Shown here piece after piece: positions 41,234-50,528 of a DNA stretch of 64,000 nt. The stretch spans positions 248,001 to 312,000 of the forward strand of contig OZ243969.1 of assembly GCA_965214675.1 (NCBI GenBank). Direction: 5' to 3'. The stretch's first letter is position 1, and every line of letters begins with the position of its first letter. A program made the position numbers and the translations under genes. Origin of the DNA: WTFY01 sp965214675. Lineage in GTDB: Bacteria; Pseudomonadota; Gammaproteobacteria; UBA4575. The notes under the pieces are model-generated. The model worked only from the letters and a program-made list of their open reading frames with translations, was not told the origin of the DNA and did no database searches.

Positions 41234-43999
41234 TCAGATACCCTGTATTTTCTCCAGTTGCTCTTGCATTTGCTGCAAGGCCGTATTGGCAGCATCCAGG
41301 CGTGTGACTTCCTGGTCTACAATCTCCCGGGGCGCCTTGTTCTTGAAATCTGGATTGTCCAGCCGGGTCTGAATTTTTTCCAGGTTCGCTGTCAATTTCC
41401 CGATTTCTTTCTTTAATCTTGCACATTCAGCGTCCTTGTCGATCAAACCGGCCAGCGGAATAAGGATTTCCATGTTACCAGCCAATGCCATGGCAGACTC
41501 CGGCGCAGTTTCATCCTCCAGCCACCGGACATCTTCCAGCATGGCAAGTTCGAAAATGTAGGTGCGCGTGTATTCAAAATACTTCTTGTCCAGAGAGGAT
41601 CCGTTTTTTATCAGCACGCAGAGCCGTGTTTTCGGAGGGACATCCATGTCCGAACGAACCTTGCGCACCGCATTTATAAACTCTCTAGACCACTCCATTT
41701 TTTCCTGGCTTTCAGAATCCCTGTAGTCGGGGGTAGCGCAGGGATAGGGCTCCAGCATGATGCTTTGTCCCTTGATCAGCATTCGTTGCGCAATCCGTTG
41801 CCAGATCTCCTCAGTAATGAAGGGGATGATGGGATGCAGTAGGCGCAGCGATGTATCCAGTACTTCCAGAAGAACTCGCCGGGTAGTTTGCTGGACGGGT
41901 GCCTGTGCATTCTCATCGAACAGGATCGGCTTGCACAACTCGATGTACCAGTCGCAAAACTCATGCCAGACAAAGTTGTAAAGCGTTTGTGCAGCCAGAT
42001 CAAAGCGGTAATTGTTCAGATGCTTGTGTGTGAGATCGATCACGTCTTGCTGCTTGCTGAGAATCCAGCGATCCGCCAGGGTGGTATGGCGGGTGTCAAT
42101 ATGCGGGGCGATGTCACGGCCTTCGGTGCTCATGTCCACAAAGCGGGCCGCGTTCCACAGCTTGTTGCAGAAGTTTCGGTATCCTTCGATGCGGCTGAGG
42201 TGGAACTTGATGTCGCGCCCGAATGTGGCCTGGGCCGCAAACGAAAACCGCAGGGCATCGGTGCCGTAGGGCTTGATACCTTCCGGGTATTCCTTGCGCG
42301 TGGCTTTCTCAATCGCAGGCGCCATCTCGGGCTGCATCAGGCCGCTCGTGCGTTTGCGGATGAGGGTTTCAAGATCAATCCCGTCAATAATATCGATCGG
42401 GTCCAGCACGTTACCCTTGGACTTTGACATCTTCTGGCCACTGGCATCCCGCACCAGGCCATGGACATAGACCTTGCGAAACGGCACATCCTCCATGAAC
42501 TTCAGGCCCATCATGACCATGCGCGCCACCCAGAAAAAGATGATGTCGAAGCCGGTGATGAGTACGGAGGTTGGATAAAATGTTTTCAGCTCATCGGTGT
42601 TCTCAGGCCAGCCCAGCGTGGAGAAGGGCCACAAGGCCGATGAAAACCAGGTATCGAGGACATCCTCATCCTGTGCCAGTATCACCTCCGGGCCCAGGTC
42701 ATGTATTTGCCGCACATCGGCCTCATCCCGGCCCACGTAAATCGTGCCTTGCGCGTCATACCAGGCAGGAATCCGGTGTCCCCACCACAACTGGCGACTG
42801 ATGCACCAGTCCTGGAGATTGTGCATCCACTCAAAATAGGTTTTGCTCCAGTTCTTCGGTACGAACTCAATGTCACCGTTCTCTACCGCCCGGATGGCGG
42901 GTTCGGCAAGCGCTTGCACACTGACATACCACTGACGGGTCAGATAGGGTTCGACAATGGCACCTGAACGGTCACCACGTGGGATGGCATGGCGGTGTTT
43001 CTGGATATCTGCGAGCAGGTCCTGCGCTTCAAGGTCCTCGATGACTTTCCTGCGCGCCTCAAAACGGTCCATGTCCTGGTAGGCAGACGGTGCATTTTCG
43101 TTGATCTTCGCATCGTCGGTAAAAATGTTGATCTGTTCCAGGTCATGGCGCAGGCCAACCTCGTAATCGTTGAAGTCATGCGCCGGGGTGATCTTCACGC
43201 ATCCGGAACCGAATTCAGGGTCTACATATTCATCGGCAATGACAGGGATTTCGCGACCGGTCAGGGGCAGCTTCACGGTCTTGCCTACCAGGGTGCGGTA
43301 ACGGTCATCTTCCGGGTGTACCGCCACCGCACTGTCTCCGAGCAGCGTCTCGGGCCGGGTAGTGGCCACTGTCACATGACCGTCGCCGTCAGAATACGGG
43401 TACCGTATATGCCACATGTGACCATCTTCCTCTTCTGAGATGACTTCCAGGTCCGATACGGCGGTGTGCAGGACGGGGTCCCAGTTGACCAGGCGCTTGC
43501 CCCGGTAAATCAGGCCCTCTTCGTACAGCCTCACAAACACGGTCCTGACGGCCTCCGAGAGGCTGTCATCCATGGTAAAGCGCTCACGCGACCAGTCCAG
43601 AGAGGAGCCCATGCGCTCGAGCTGACGACAGATCGTCACACCGGAGTGTTCTTTCCACTCCCAGACCTTCTCAATGAATTTTTCCCGGCCGAGGTCATGA
43701 CGCGTCTTCCCCTGTGCATTCAGTTGCCGTTCCACCACCATCTGTGTTGCGATGCCGGCATGGTCGGTGCCGGGCTGCCAGAGCGTGTTGAATCCCGACA
43801 TGCGGTGATACCGTGTCAGGCAGTCCATCAGGGTATTGTTGAAAGCATGGCCCATATGCAGCGTGCCCGTGACATTCGGCGGAGGGATCATGATGCAGTA
43901 CGGAGGATTCTCTGACCCGCCGGGCGCAAAGTAGTCGTTCTGCTTCCAGTGCAGGTACCACTTTTGCTCAATGTTTGCAGGCTGATAGGTTTTTTCCAT
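41234..43999 (-). CDS. valS: Valyl-tRNA synthetase
   Basis: ValS charges tRNA-Val and hydrolyses mischarged Thr-tRNA. The 921-residue class I synthetase has the HIGH-equivalent PPNVTGTLHMGHAFNNTLMD near residue 40, the CP1 editing domain in the middle (TVATTRPETLLGDSAVAVHP), the KMSKS motif in ASGQKMSKSKGNVLDP near residue 530, the anticodon-binding domain, and a C-terminal coiled coil (LIDKDAECARLKKEIGKL). It lies downstream of pepA without the usual holC. Confidence 0.97.
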   Translation of the reverse strand: MEKTYQPANIEQKWYLHWKQNDYFAPGGSENPPYCIMIPPPNVTGTLHMGHAFNNTLMDCLTRYHRMSGFNTLWQPGTDHAGIATQMVVERQLNAQGKTRHDLGREKFIEKVWEWKEHSGVTICRQLERMGSSLDWSRERFTMDDSLSEAVRTVFVRLYEEGLIYRGKRLVNWDPVLHTAVSDLEVISEEEDGHMWHIRYPYSDGDGHVTVATTRPETLLGDSAVAVHPEDDRYRTLVGKTVKLPLTGREIPVIADEYVDPEFGSGCVKITPAHDFNDYEVGLRHDLEQINIFTDDAKINENAPSAYQDMDRFEARRKVIEDLEAQDLLADIQKHRHAIPRGDRSGAIVEPYLTRQWYVSVQALAEPAIRAVENGDIEFVPKNWSKTYFEWMHNLQDWCISRQLWWGHRIPAWYDAQGTIYVGRDEADVRQIHDLGPEVILAQDEDVLDTWFSSALWPFSTLGWPENTDELKTFYPTSVLITGFDIIFFWVARMVMMGLKFMEDVPFRKVYVHGLVRDASGQKMSKSKGNVLDPIDIIDGIDLETLIRKRTSGLMQPEMAPAIEKATRKEYPEGIKPYGTDALRFSFAAQATFGRDIKFHLSRIEGYRNFCNKLWNAARFVDMSTEGRDIAPHIDTRHTTLADRWILSKQQDVIDLTHKHLNNYRFDLAAQTLYNFVWHEFCDWYIELCKPILFDENAQAPVQQTTRRVLLEVLDTSLRLLHPIIPFITEEIWQRIAQRMLIKGQSIMLEPYPCATPDYRDSESQEKMEWSREFINAVRKVRSDMDVPPKTRLCVLIKNGSSLDKKYFEYTRTYIFELAMLEDVRWLEDETAPESAMALAGNMEILIPLAGLIDKDAECARLKKEIGKLTANLEKIQTRLDNPDFKNKAPREIVDQEVTRLDAANTALQQMQEQLEKIQGI

Positions 44000-44114
44000 G
44001 GCAGGATCTTGAATGTCGGGCCCGGTGCACAGACCCTATGGGCGCGTATGATGCAGCCTGCGCATGGCAGCATGCAAGCGCAGCACGGCGATCATCAGGG
44101 CAGACGGATTGTAC

Positions 44115-45620
44115 TCAGTGCCCGGAAGGATAGGCCTGTGAGAGCAGGTACTGCGTCAGCAGCGGGACGGGCCTGCCGGTAGCGCCTTTTTGCTTTCCCT
44201 GGCTGTGCCAGGCGACGCCCGCAATATCCAGGTGCGCCCAACGGTATTTTTCGGTAAACCGCGACAGGAAGCAGGCCGCCGTAATGGTTCCGGCCCAACG
44301 CCCCCCGATATTGGCCATGTCCGCAAAATTGCTGTCCAGCTGGGACTGGTAGTCATCCCACAGGGGCAGCCGCCAGGTCCGGTCCCCGGTGAGATCCCCG
44401 GCCCTGTACAAGTCCTCGACCAGCGGCTCGTCGTTGGACATCAGCCCGCAGGGGACATGACCCAGCGCTACGATGCACGCTCCAGTCAGGGTGGCAATGT
44501 CGATGACGGTTTCCGGATCAAATTTTTCAATGTAGGTCAGCGCATCGCACAGCACCAGTCGCCCCTCTGCATCCGTATTCAGGATCTCCACCGTTTGCCC
44601 GGACATGGTCGTGACGACATCACCCGGTCGACTGGCCTTGCCTCCCGGCATGTTTTCAGCACACGCAATCACACCGACCACATTCAGCGGGATGTTCATG
44701 GCACAGCAGGCCTTGAGCGTCCCAAGCACACTGCCGGCACCGCACATGTCAAATTTCATTTCATCCATGGCACTTCCGGGCTTCAATGAAATACCGCCCG
44801 TATCAAAGGTGATGCCCTTGCCGACCAGTACCGCCGGACGTGCATCAGACGGCCCGCCCTGGTACTCCATGGTGACCAGCTTGGCCGGTTGCACACTGCC
44901 ATGGGATACGGACAGCAAGGCGCCCATACCCAGTTTTTCCATCTGCGGCTCTTCGAGGACCGTGACGCGCAGTTGCGGGTACTCATCTTTCAGGGCAAGG
45001 GCCTGCTCCGCGAGATAGGCCGGGGTGCAGATATTGCCGGGCAGGTTGCCGAGGTCTTTTGTCAGATTCATTCCGGCCGCAATGGCCTGGCCAAATTTCT
45101 TGCCCCGGCGCAGGGTGGCAAGCTCGCTCGACTGGTTTGCCAGAAACTTCATTTTCTTGAGCGAATGGCGGGCCTTGCCTGCCTTGGGTTTGGTATGCGT
45201 GTAGCGGTACATGGCCGCTTCACTCGACACTACGCTGGTCTGCACCCGGGTTTGCAAATCACACTGCTTGACCGGCATTTCAACGAGACTGTTGATGACC
45301 GTGCCGGCATTGCATTTCTTGGCCTCAACGATCCCCGCAGAGAGGGCTTTCTGGAAGGCATGCGCGCTGAAGTGCTCCTTCTCTCCGCATCCGACGACGA
45401 TGATGTGTGCGTGTTTACTGCGATTTGAATTGTGCAGTGTCACCGCCTGGCCCAATGCGGATTTCGCAATGCCGCGCTGGCAGGCCTGGGTGATAGTGCC
45501 TCGGTAGAGTGTGTCGAGTTTGCGTGCGGAAGGACTCAGCTTTCTTGGATTGAACAAGCCGACAATAACGCAGTCGGCGGTTTCCTTGTCCAGGGCGGCG
45601 GTTTTGGCAATGTAATCCAT
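44115..45620 (-). CDS. pepA: Leucyl aminopeptidase (M17, PepA)
   Basis: PepA is a hexameric dizinc aminopeptidase; in E. coli it is also a DNA-binding accessory protein in Xer recombination at cer, and a repressor of carAB. The 501-residue protein has GKGITFDTGGISLKPGSAMD with Lys, Asp of the active site, and the NTDAEGRLVLCDALTY signature with Asp and Glu. A good GGAGATCC ribosome-binding site precedes the ATG at 45620. It is divergent from lptF, as in many gammaproteobacteria. A XerD gene lies 3 kb away, but that association is only suggestive. Confidence 0.96.
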   Translation of the reverse strand: MDYIAKTAALDKETADCVIVGLFNPRKLSPSARKLDTLYRGTITQACQRGIAKSALGQAVTLHNSNRSKHAHIIVVGCGEKEHFSAHAFQKALSAGIVEAKKCNAGTVINSLVEMPVKQCDLQTRVQTSVVSSEAAMYRYTHTKPKAGKARHSLKKMKFLANQSSELATLRRGKKFGQAIAAGMNLTKDLGNLPGNICTPAYLAEQALALKDEYPQLRVTVLEEPQMEKLGMGALLSVSHGSVQPAKLVTMEYQGGPSDARPAVLVGKGITFDTGGISLKPGSAMDEMKFDMCGAGSVLGTLKACCAMNIPLNVVGVIACAENMPGGKASRPGDVVTTMSGQTVEILNTDAEGRLVLCDALTYIEKFDPETVIDIATLTGACIVALGHVPCGLMSNDEPLVEDLYRAGDLTGDRTWRLPLWDDYQSQLDSNFADMANIGGRWAGTITAACFLSRFTEKYRWAHLDIAGVAWHSQGKQKGATGRPVPLLTQYLLSQAYPSGH

Positions 45621-45715
45621 GGATCTCCTCTATACTTGGCGATGGGATCTTCCCGTTACTGCTAAAATCATACTGGTTTTGGCACGCAAATGGGTAGACC
45701 TGAATCTCGAAACCT

Positions 45716-46795
45716 ATGGCTGTTTTCACACTCAATCGCTATTTTTCCCGTGAACTTGCCCTGACATTCGCTGCCGTCAGTGCGGTTTTGCTCACCGTGG
45801 TCATCAGCAAGTCCTTCATATCCCTGTTGACCAGGGTGATGGACGGAAAGATGTCTGCCGATGCCGTCCTGTCCATCCTGGGACTGGGGATTCTCGATGC
45901 AACGATTCTGCTCGCACCGTTTGCATTATTCGTTTCAGTCATGCTGGTGCTGGGCCGCCTGTACCGGGACAGCGAAATCTATGCGATCAAGGCCAACGGG
46001 ATCAGCGTACTGAGGCTGTTCCGCTATGCCGTCCTGTTTGTGTTGCCGGTGCTCGTGCTGCTGGCGTATGCCTCCCTGTTTCTCACTCCGCAGATCGCCC
46101 AGAAAATCGAGACCATCAAGCTGGAGGCCAAGGAGCGCACCAGCGTCATGGGACTGGTACCCGGTCAGTTCATCGAGGCGCGACAGGGGGACTGGGTGGT
46201 TTTCATAGAAGCCGCCGAACGCAAGTCCGGCACGGCGCGAAACATATTCATCTATGACCGGCGCGGCGACAGGGTATCGATTGAAACTGCACGCAGCGTG
46301 CAGCAGGCCGAATCCCCCGAGGTGGAAGGCAAATCACTGGTCCTGACCCAGGGCCAGCGCTATGAAGGTATCCCGGGCAAGGGTAGCTTTACGGTACTGT
46401 CCTTCGACCGCCATATCGTGCGTATCCCTGAATTGAATGTTGCCCTGGACCGTGACGATCCTGAATTCATGACGGTGGCGCAGCTGATCGACTCGCACAG
46501 GACGCCGGATCAGGCTGAATTGCAATGGCGGCTGTCTATCCCGTTAGCGGCTCTGCTGCTGATACTTCTGGCCTTTCCACTGAGCGTAGTGCGCCCGCGA
46601 CAGGGAAGATTTGCCAAGCTGGTCCTCGCCATCGTGATTTACCTGATCTATTCCAACCTGATGATCCTGGCCGAAACATGGGTGGCCAATGGCAGGCTGC
46701 CGACCATACCGGGTCTGTTCATCGTGCATGGCGCACTCGTAATCATGATCGCTGTACTTTTCTACCGGCAGGGTGCGTGGAGGTACAGGGCATGA
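45716..46795 (+). CDS. lptF: LPS export permease LptF
   Basis: LptF and LptG form the membrane part of the LptB2FG ABC transporter that extracts LPS from the inner membrane. The 359-residue protein has six transmembrane helices, three before and three after a periplasmic beta-jellyroll domain (roughly residues 140-260), and belongs to the YjgP/YjgQ family. The ATG at 45716 follows the 95-base divergent gap to pepA. The stop overlaps lptG by four bases (ATGA). Confidence 0.95.
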   Translation: MAVFTLNRYFSRELALTFAAVSAVLLTVVISKSFISLLTRVMDGKMSADAVLSILGLGILDATILLAPFALFVSVMLVLGRLYRDSEIYAIKANGISVLRLFRYAVLFVLPVLVLLAYASLFLTPQIAQKIETIKLEAKERTSVMGLVPGQFIEARQGDWVVFIEAAERKSGTARNIFIYDRRGDRVSIETARSVQQAESPEVEGKSLVLTQGQRYEGIPGKGSFTVLSFDRHIVRIPELNVALDRDDPEFMTVAQLIDSHRTPDQAELQWRLSIPLAALLLILLAFPLSVVRPRQGRFAKLVLAIVIYLIYSNLMILAETWVANGRLPTIPGLFIVHGALVIMIAVLFYRQGAWRYRA

Positions 46796-47871
46796 AGCTG
46801 ATCCGCCAGTTTGACGGGTATCTTGCGCGGACCGTTTTTGCCAGTACATTGCTGGCCTTTGGCATTCTTTTTTCAGTGGATTCGACCATAGACCTGATCA
46901 ATGACCTGGAATCGATCGGCAAACGCGGGTTCGGTGTCCGCCATGTGCTGCTGATGTTGTTGCTGGGCATGCCGCAGCGCCTGTACGACCTGATGCCTGC
47001 ATCCTTGTTGTTGGGGGCATTGCTGGGTCTTGGACATCTGGCTGCACGCAACGAACTGGAAGCATTGCGCTCGGTAGGCATCGGGCGGATCCGGATCCTT
47101 GGGTCGGTGCTGACCGTGGGGGCCGTGCTGGTCGCCGTCAGCATGGTGGTCGGGGAGGCCGTCGCCCCCACCACCGAGGGATATCTGCGCAGCCTGAACA
47201 AGACCAGTGACCTGCACAAGGTGTCCATACGCTCGCGCCATGGACTCTGGACCCGTGAAGGGCATCGCTTTATCAACATCAAACAGATCTTCACGGACTA
47301 TCGCATCACGGATGTCTGGGTGTATGAAATGGATGAGCAACACCGGCTCAAGCGGGTGAGCTTTGCGAAATCCGCAGTGTTTGAAGAGGACATCTGGAGA
47401 TTGTCTCAGGTCCGCCACAGCCTGATTACAGAGCACGGGGTACAGACGTCATCCTCGGATGAGGAATACTGGCCACGACTGATCACCCCGGAGCTGTTCG
47501 ATGTTGTCACCGTCAAGCCCGAACACATGTCCGCTGCCAACCTCGGAACGTATATCGATTACCTGGAGGATAACGGGCTGAACTCGCAACGTTACCAGCT
47601 GGCCTACTACAACCGGTTTGCCGTGCCGCTTTCGGGACTGGCGATGCTGTTGCTGGCGGTGCCGTTCGTATTTCGCCCTGTGCGCTCCGGAGGACAGGGC
47701 CAGCGCATGGCCCTTGGCATCGGTATTGCCGTGGCCTACAACCTGCTGAGCCGCATGCTGGGGAATGCCAGTGTTGTGTACGGTGTGCCGGCGCTTCTGG
47801 GTGCATTCTTTCCGGTATTGCTGGTGCTCGTGATCACGTATGTGGTCTACCGGAGAATGCTCTGGGTTTAA
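46792..47871 (+). CDS. lptG: LPS export permease LptG
   Basis: This is the second membrane subunit of the LPS transporter. The 359-residue YjgP/YjgQ protein has the expected pattern: membrane helices near the start, a periplasmic domain, and three helices at the end. The LRSVGIGRIRILGSVL segment resembles the LptG coupling region. ATG 46792 lies in the lptF stop; a much longer upstream ORF in the same frame is a shadow of lptF. It converges with the RDD gene, with four bases of overlap. Confidence 0.95.
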   Translation: MKLIRQFDGYLARTVFASTLLAFGILFSVDSTIDLINDLESIGKRGFGVRHVLLMLLLGMPQRLYDLMPASLLLGALLGLGHLAARNELEALRSVGIGRIRILGSVLTVGAVLVAVSMVVGEAVAPTTEGYLRSLNKTSDLHKVSIRSRHGLWTREGHRFINIKQIFTDYRITDVWVYEMDEQHRLKRVSFAKSAVFEEDIWRLSQVRHSLITEHGVQTSSSDEEYWPRLITPELFDVVTVKPEHMSAANLGTYIDYLEDNGLNSQRYQLAYYNRFAVPLSGLAMLLLAVPFVFRPVRSGGQGQRMALGIGIAVAYNLLSRMLGNASVVYGVPALLGAFFPVLLVLVITYVVYRRMLWV

Positions 47872-48296
47872 AGGCGCACCAGCCGCGTCTTCGATACGAT
47901 ATCGTGCCAGGTGCGCGATTGCGCATCGAACAGCACCCAGAAATACCCCAGTCCCAGGGGGAGCCAGGAGATGATGGCCACTGTGAATCGCACAAGGGCA
48001 GTCTTCCAGCTGACCTGCGCACCATCGGTTCCGACCACCTTGAATTTCCAGCTTCGCATTCCCAGCGTCTGTCCACCGTGGGTCCAGCACCAGGCAAAAA
48101 AGATAAACGAGAGTACCAGCAGGTATCCCTGGTACACGATAAACAGGGAATGTCCGGGATGGATTTTGAACGGGATCACGACTGCAAATGAGGCGAAGTA
48201 AAGAAACGTGAACAGCAACAGGAAATCGTACAGGATGGCGGCAAAATGACGCACGAGTGAAACCGGATGACCGTTTGATGAAAGCGCCTCGCCCAT
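47868..48296 (-). CDS. RDD family membrane protein
   Basis: This is a 142-residue membrane protein with three hydrophobic segments (residues 15-38, 48-72, 105-128) and the RDD-like pattern: Arg and Asp near the first helix (LVRHFAAILYDFLLL), GGQTLGMRSWKFKVV in the middle and DIVSKTRLVRL at the end. The family is associated with small-molecule or ion traffic, but no substrate is known for this subgroup. The gene is convergent with lptG and has a TATACT-like hexamer just upstream of the ATG, without a matching -35. Confidence 0.8.
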   Translation of the reverse strand: MGEALSSNGHPVSLVRHFAAILYDFLLLFTFLYFASFAVVIPFKIHPGHSLFIVYQGYLLVLSFIFFAWCWTHGGQTLGMRSWKFKVVGTDGAQVSWKTALVRFTVAIISWLPLGLGYFWVLFDAQSRTWHDIVSKTRLVRL

Positions 48297-48549
48297 GTGG
48301 AGAGTATAGAATACCTGCCAGTTGATTATGCGATTTGAAGTTCATACACTGCCTGAAGCCGGACCGCAAAGGTGTGGACGTGGACGAAGGGGTGAAACGG
48401 GAGCAGCGTATGCTTGGGCCAGTCAGCATCAGCTTTGGACATGCAGGTATGTATTCCCCTGGCTGCAACCATTTTCCACTTATCCTGAATGACTGTGCCC
48501 CCCGAATCCCGTGCGCGCTGCACGCCGGCGGGCGACCAGGCCCCAGGGT
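48297..48549 (+). other. Non-coding gap upstream of xerD
   Basis: These 253 bases between the RDD gene and xerD hold no convincing gene. Two open frames (48335-48553 plus, 48326-48523 minus) lack family resemblance or ribosome-binding sites. A short C-run and mixed sequence near 48500-48540 do not form an obvious hairpin. No promoter or terminator could be assigned with confidence. Confidence 0.5.
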
Positions 48550-49455
48550 ATGAGCGACTCCGCTTCGGACCTTTCCGAGATCGAGGCTTTCCTGGACAGT
48601 CTGTGGGTGGAGCATGGACTGAGTGAGAATACGCTTCGCGCCTACCGCAATGACCTGGTCGGTCTGTCGCGCTGGCTATCTCGTACTGCTCCCGGCATCA
48701 CGCAGGCACACCGGGAACACCTGCTCGACTACCTGTCGTACCGTGTGCAGCAAGGCAGCAAACCCCGTTCTTCTGCACGGCTGTTGTCCAGCATCCGGCG
48801 CTTCTACCGCTACCTTGTACGACAGGGCACGGTTCAAAATGACCCCTCTGCACAGATCGAGTATCCCAAGTTGGGGCGCGCACTCCCCGGGACACTGACA
48901 AAAGAGGAAGTGGAGCAGTTACTGGGCGCCCCCGATACCCGGACCGCCCACGGAGTGCGGGACCGGGCCATGCTGGAAGTGCTGTATGCCTGTGGGCTTC
49001 GCGTCAGCGAACTGGTCGGCCTGACGCTGTATCAGGTCAACCTCAACCAGGGGGTCATCCGCGTACTGGGCAAGGGCAGCAAGGAGCGCCTGATCCCCTT
49101 TGGGGAGCAGGCCGGCGAGTGGGTGAGCGAGTACGCCAAGGGTGCCCGCGCAGACCTGCTGAAATCCGGGCATCAGTGCGATGCCCTGTTCGTGACCAAT
49201 CGCGGCTCGGCCATGACACGTCAGGCGTTCTGGTATGTGGTTCGAAAATATGCGATCAAGGTCGGCATCGACAAGCATCTTTCGCCGCACACCCTGCGTC
49301 ATGCCTTTGCAACGCACCTGCTCAATCACGGGGCAGATTTGCGGGTGGTACAGATGCTGCTGGGCCACAGTGACCTCTCTACCACGCAGATTTATACCCA
49401 TGTCGCCCAGGCGAGGCTGCAGGAATTGCACCGCAAGCATCACCCGCGTGGATGA
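48550..49455 (+). CDS. xerD: Site-specific tyrosine recombinase XerD
   Basis: XerD and XerC resolve chromosome dimers at dif in cell division. The 301-residue protein has an N-terminal SAM-like core-binding domain (EAFLDSLWVEHGLSENTL). The catalytic residues follow: Arg in CGLRVSELVGL, Lys in GKGSKERLIP, the HTLRHAFATHLL His-x2-Arg, His in LGHSDLSTTQIYTH and the Tyr in the same motif. The ATG at 48550 agrees with the family; an in-frame ATG at 48511 is not. dsbC follows after 92 bases. Confidence 0.93.
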   Translation: MSDSASDLSEIEAFLDSLWVEHGLSENTLRAYRNDLVGLSRWLSRTAPGITQAHREHLLDYLSYRVQQGSKPRSSARLLSSIRRFYRYLVRQGTVQNDPSAQIEYPKLGRALPGTLTKEEVEQLLGAPDTRTAHGVRDRAMLEVLYACGLRVSELVGLTLYQVNLNQGVIRVLGKGSKERLIPFGEQAGEWVSEYAKGARADLLKSGHQCDALFVTNRGSAMTRQAFWYVVRKYAIKVGIDKHLSPHTLRHAFATHLLNHGADLRVVQMLLGHSDLSTTQIYTHVAQARLQELHRKHHPRG

Positions 49456-49547
49456 GGGCGGTCCGGGCTTGCAGGAATTAATTTTTACCGTGGCAGTCTC
49501 ACGTGGTGTACTATCCCGAACCTTGTAGTCAGCAGCACGGAGTCATC

Positions 49548-50282
49548 ATGCGCAGCCCAATCCTTCTAGTTCTCACCTTGATCATTTGCGCAGGTCCTGT
49601 CTTTGCGGGGCAAGCCGAGGACATTGCAACGATCGAACAACGGTTGCAACAGTTGGTGCCCGGCGAACCCTCCTCGATCCGGCCTGCAGCAGCACCCGGG
49701 TTCTATGAAGTGATGTACGGAACCGAGCTGCTGTACGTATCCGGCGATGGCCGTTACGCAATCCAGGGGGAGCTGATCAATCTGGATACCGGGCAAAACC
49801 TTGCAGAGGCCGCACGCGCCATCGTTCGTAAAGGTCTGATAGAGGCCACGGATGAGGCCCAGATGCTTGTGTATTCCCCGGAGAAGCCACGCCATACCCT
49901 GACGGTATTTACCGATATTGACTGCGGATATTGCCGCAGGATGCATTCGGAAATGGCGGAGCTGCATGACCATGGCATTGCCATCCGCTACCTGATGTTT
50001 CCAAGGAGCGGACTGGATACACCCTCGTACGATAAAGCGGTCAACGTGTGGTGTGCCGAGGACCCGCTGATATCGCTGACCCAGGCCAAGGCGGGCAAGG
50101 AGATTCCGCAGGCCGATTGCGATCATCCGGTCGATTCGCAATGGCAGCTCGGAAAGCAGGTGGGAGTGACCGGTACTCCGGCGATCCTCACCGAAGACGG
50201 CTTGATGATCCGGGGCTACCAGCCGCCTGGCGAACTCGCTGCGACACTGGATGCGATCGCCAAGAAAAACACCGCTCCTTGA
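49548..50282 (+). CDS. dsbC: Thiol:disulfide interchange protein DsbC
   Basis: DsbC is the periplasmic isomerase that corrects wrong disulfide bonds. The 244-residue precursor has a signal peptide (SPILLVLTLIICAGPVFAG), an N-terminal dimerisation domain, and a thioredoxin domain with the active-site FTDIDCGYCRRMHSEM. A second Cys pair (Cys in NVWCAED and ADCDHP) is the structural disulfide, and the cis-proline loop is VTGTPAI. The ATG at 49548 follows GGAG. It follows xerD, a frequent arrangement in gammaproteobacteria. Confidence 0.93.
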   Translation: MRSPILLVLTLIICAGPVFAGQAEDIATIEQRLQQLVPGEPSSIRPAAAPGFYEVMYGTELLYVSGDGRYAIQGELINLDTGQNLAEAARAIVRKGLIEATDEAQMLVYSPEKPRHTLTVFTDIDCGYCRRMHSEMAELHDHGIAIRYLMFPRSGLDTPSYDKAVNVWCAEDPLISLTQAKAGKEIPQADCDHPVDSQWQLGKQVGVTGTPAILTEDGLMIRGYQPPGELAATLDAIAKKNTAP

Positions 50283-50400
50283 ACGGGAAACAGGGCTTGC
50301 TGGATGCGCAGGACAGCCGTGCCGGACACAGGTGAAACGCAAGGCAGGCCGAAAATTTGATAACGCGCAAATACGTGCAGGATTTCCTTCCCCCATCGAT

Positions 50401-50429
50401 TTGATTTCTTTGGCCCTGGTTCGTATCAC
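50401..50429 (+). promoter_or_regulatory. Weak candidate promoter for parE-parC
   Basis: TTGATT (50401-50406) and TATCAC (50424-50429) have a 17-base spacer, in the 246-base gap between dsbC and parE. The -10 is poor. The rest of the gap has no gene that can be supported. Confidence 0.3.
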
Positions 50430-50528
50430 AATTTGCCGGGCGCATCGGTCCCGGTTTAGCATGGCCAGAATTCCAGACAAAGCCGTTTGCCATAGGTTAA
50501 TAGAAGTCATGACCCGCAGGATTGCCTC

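Noticed and set aside
48303..48308. TATACT -10 for the RDD gene on the minus strand
   Set aside because: There is no -35 at a suitable distance, and it would give a leaderless start; too weak to list as a promoter.
47449..48615. 388-codon minus-strand ORF over lptG and the RDD gene
   Set aside because: It overlaps lptG and the RDD protein and its sequence is Arg/Pro/His-rich like an off-frame translation.
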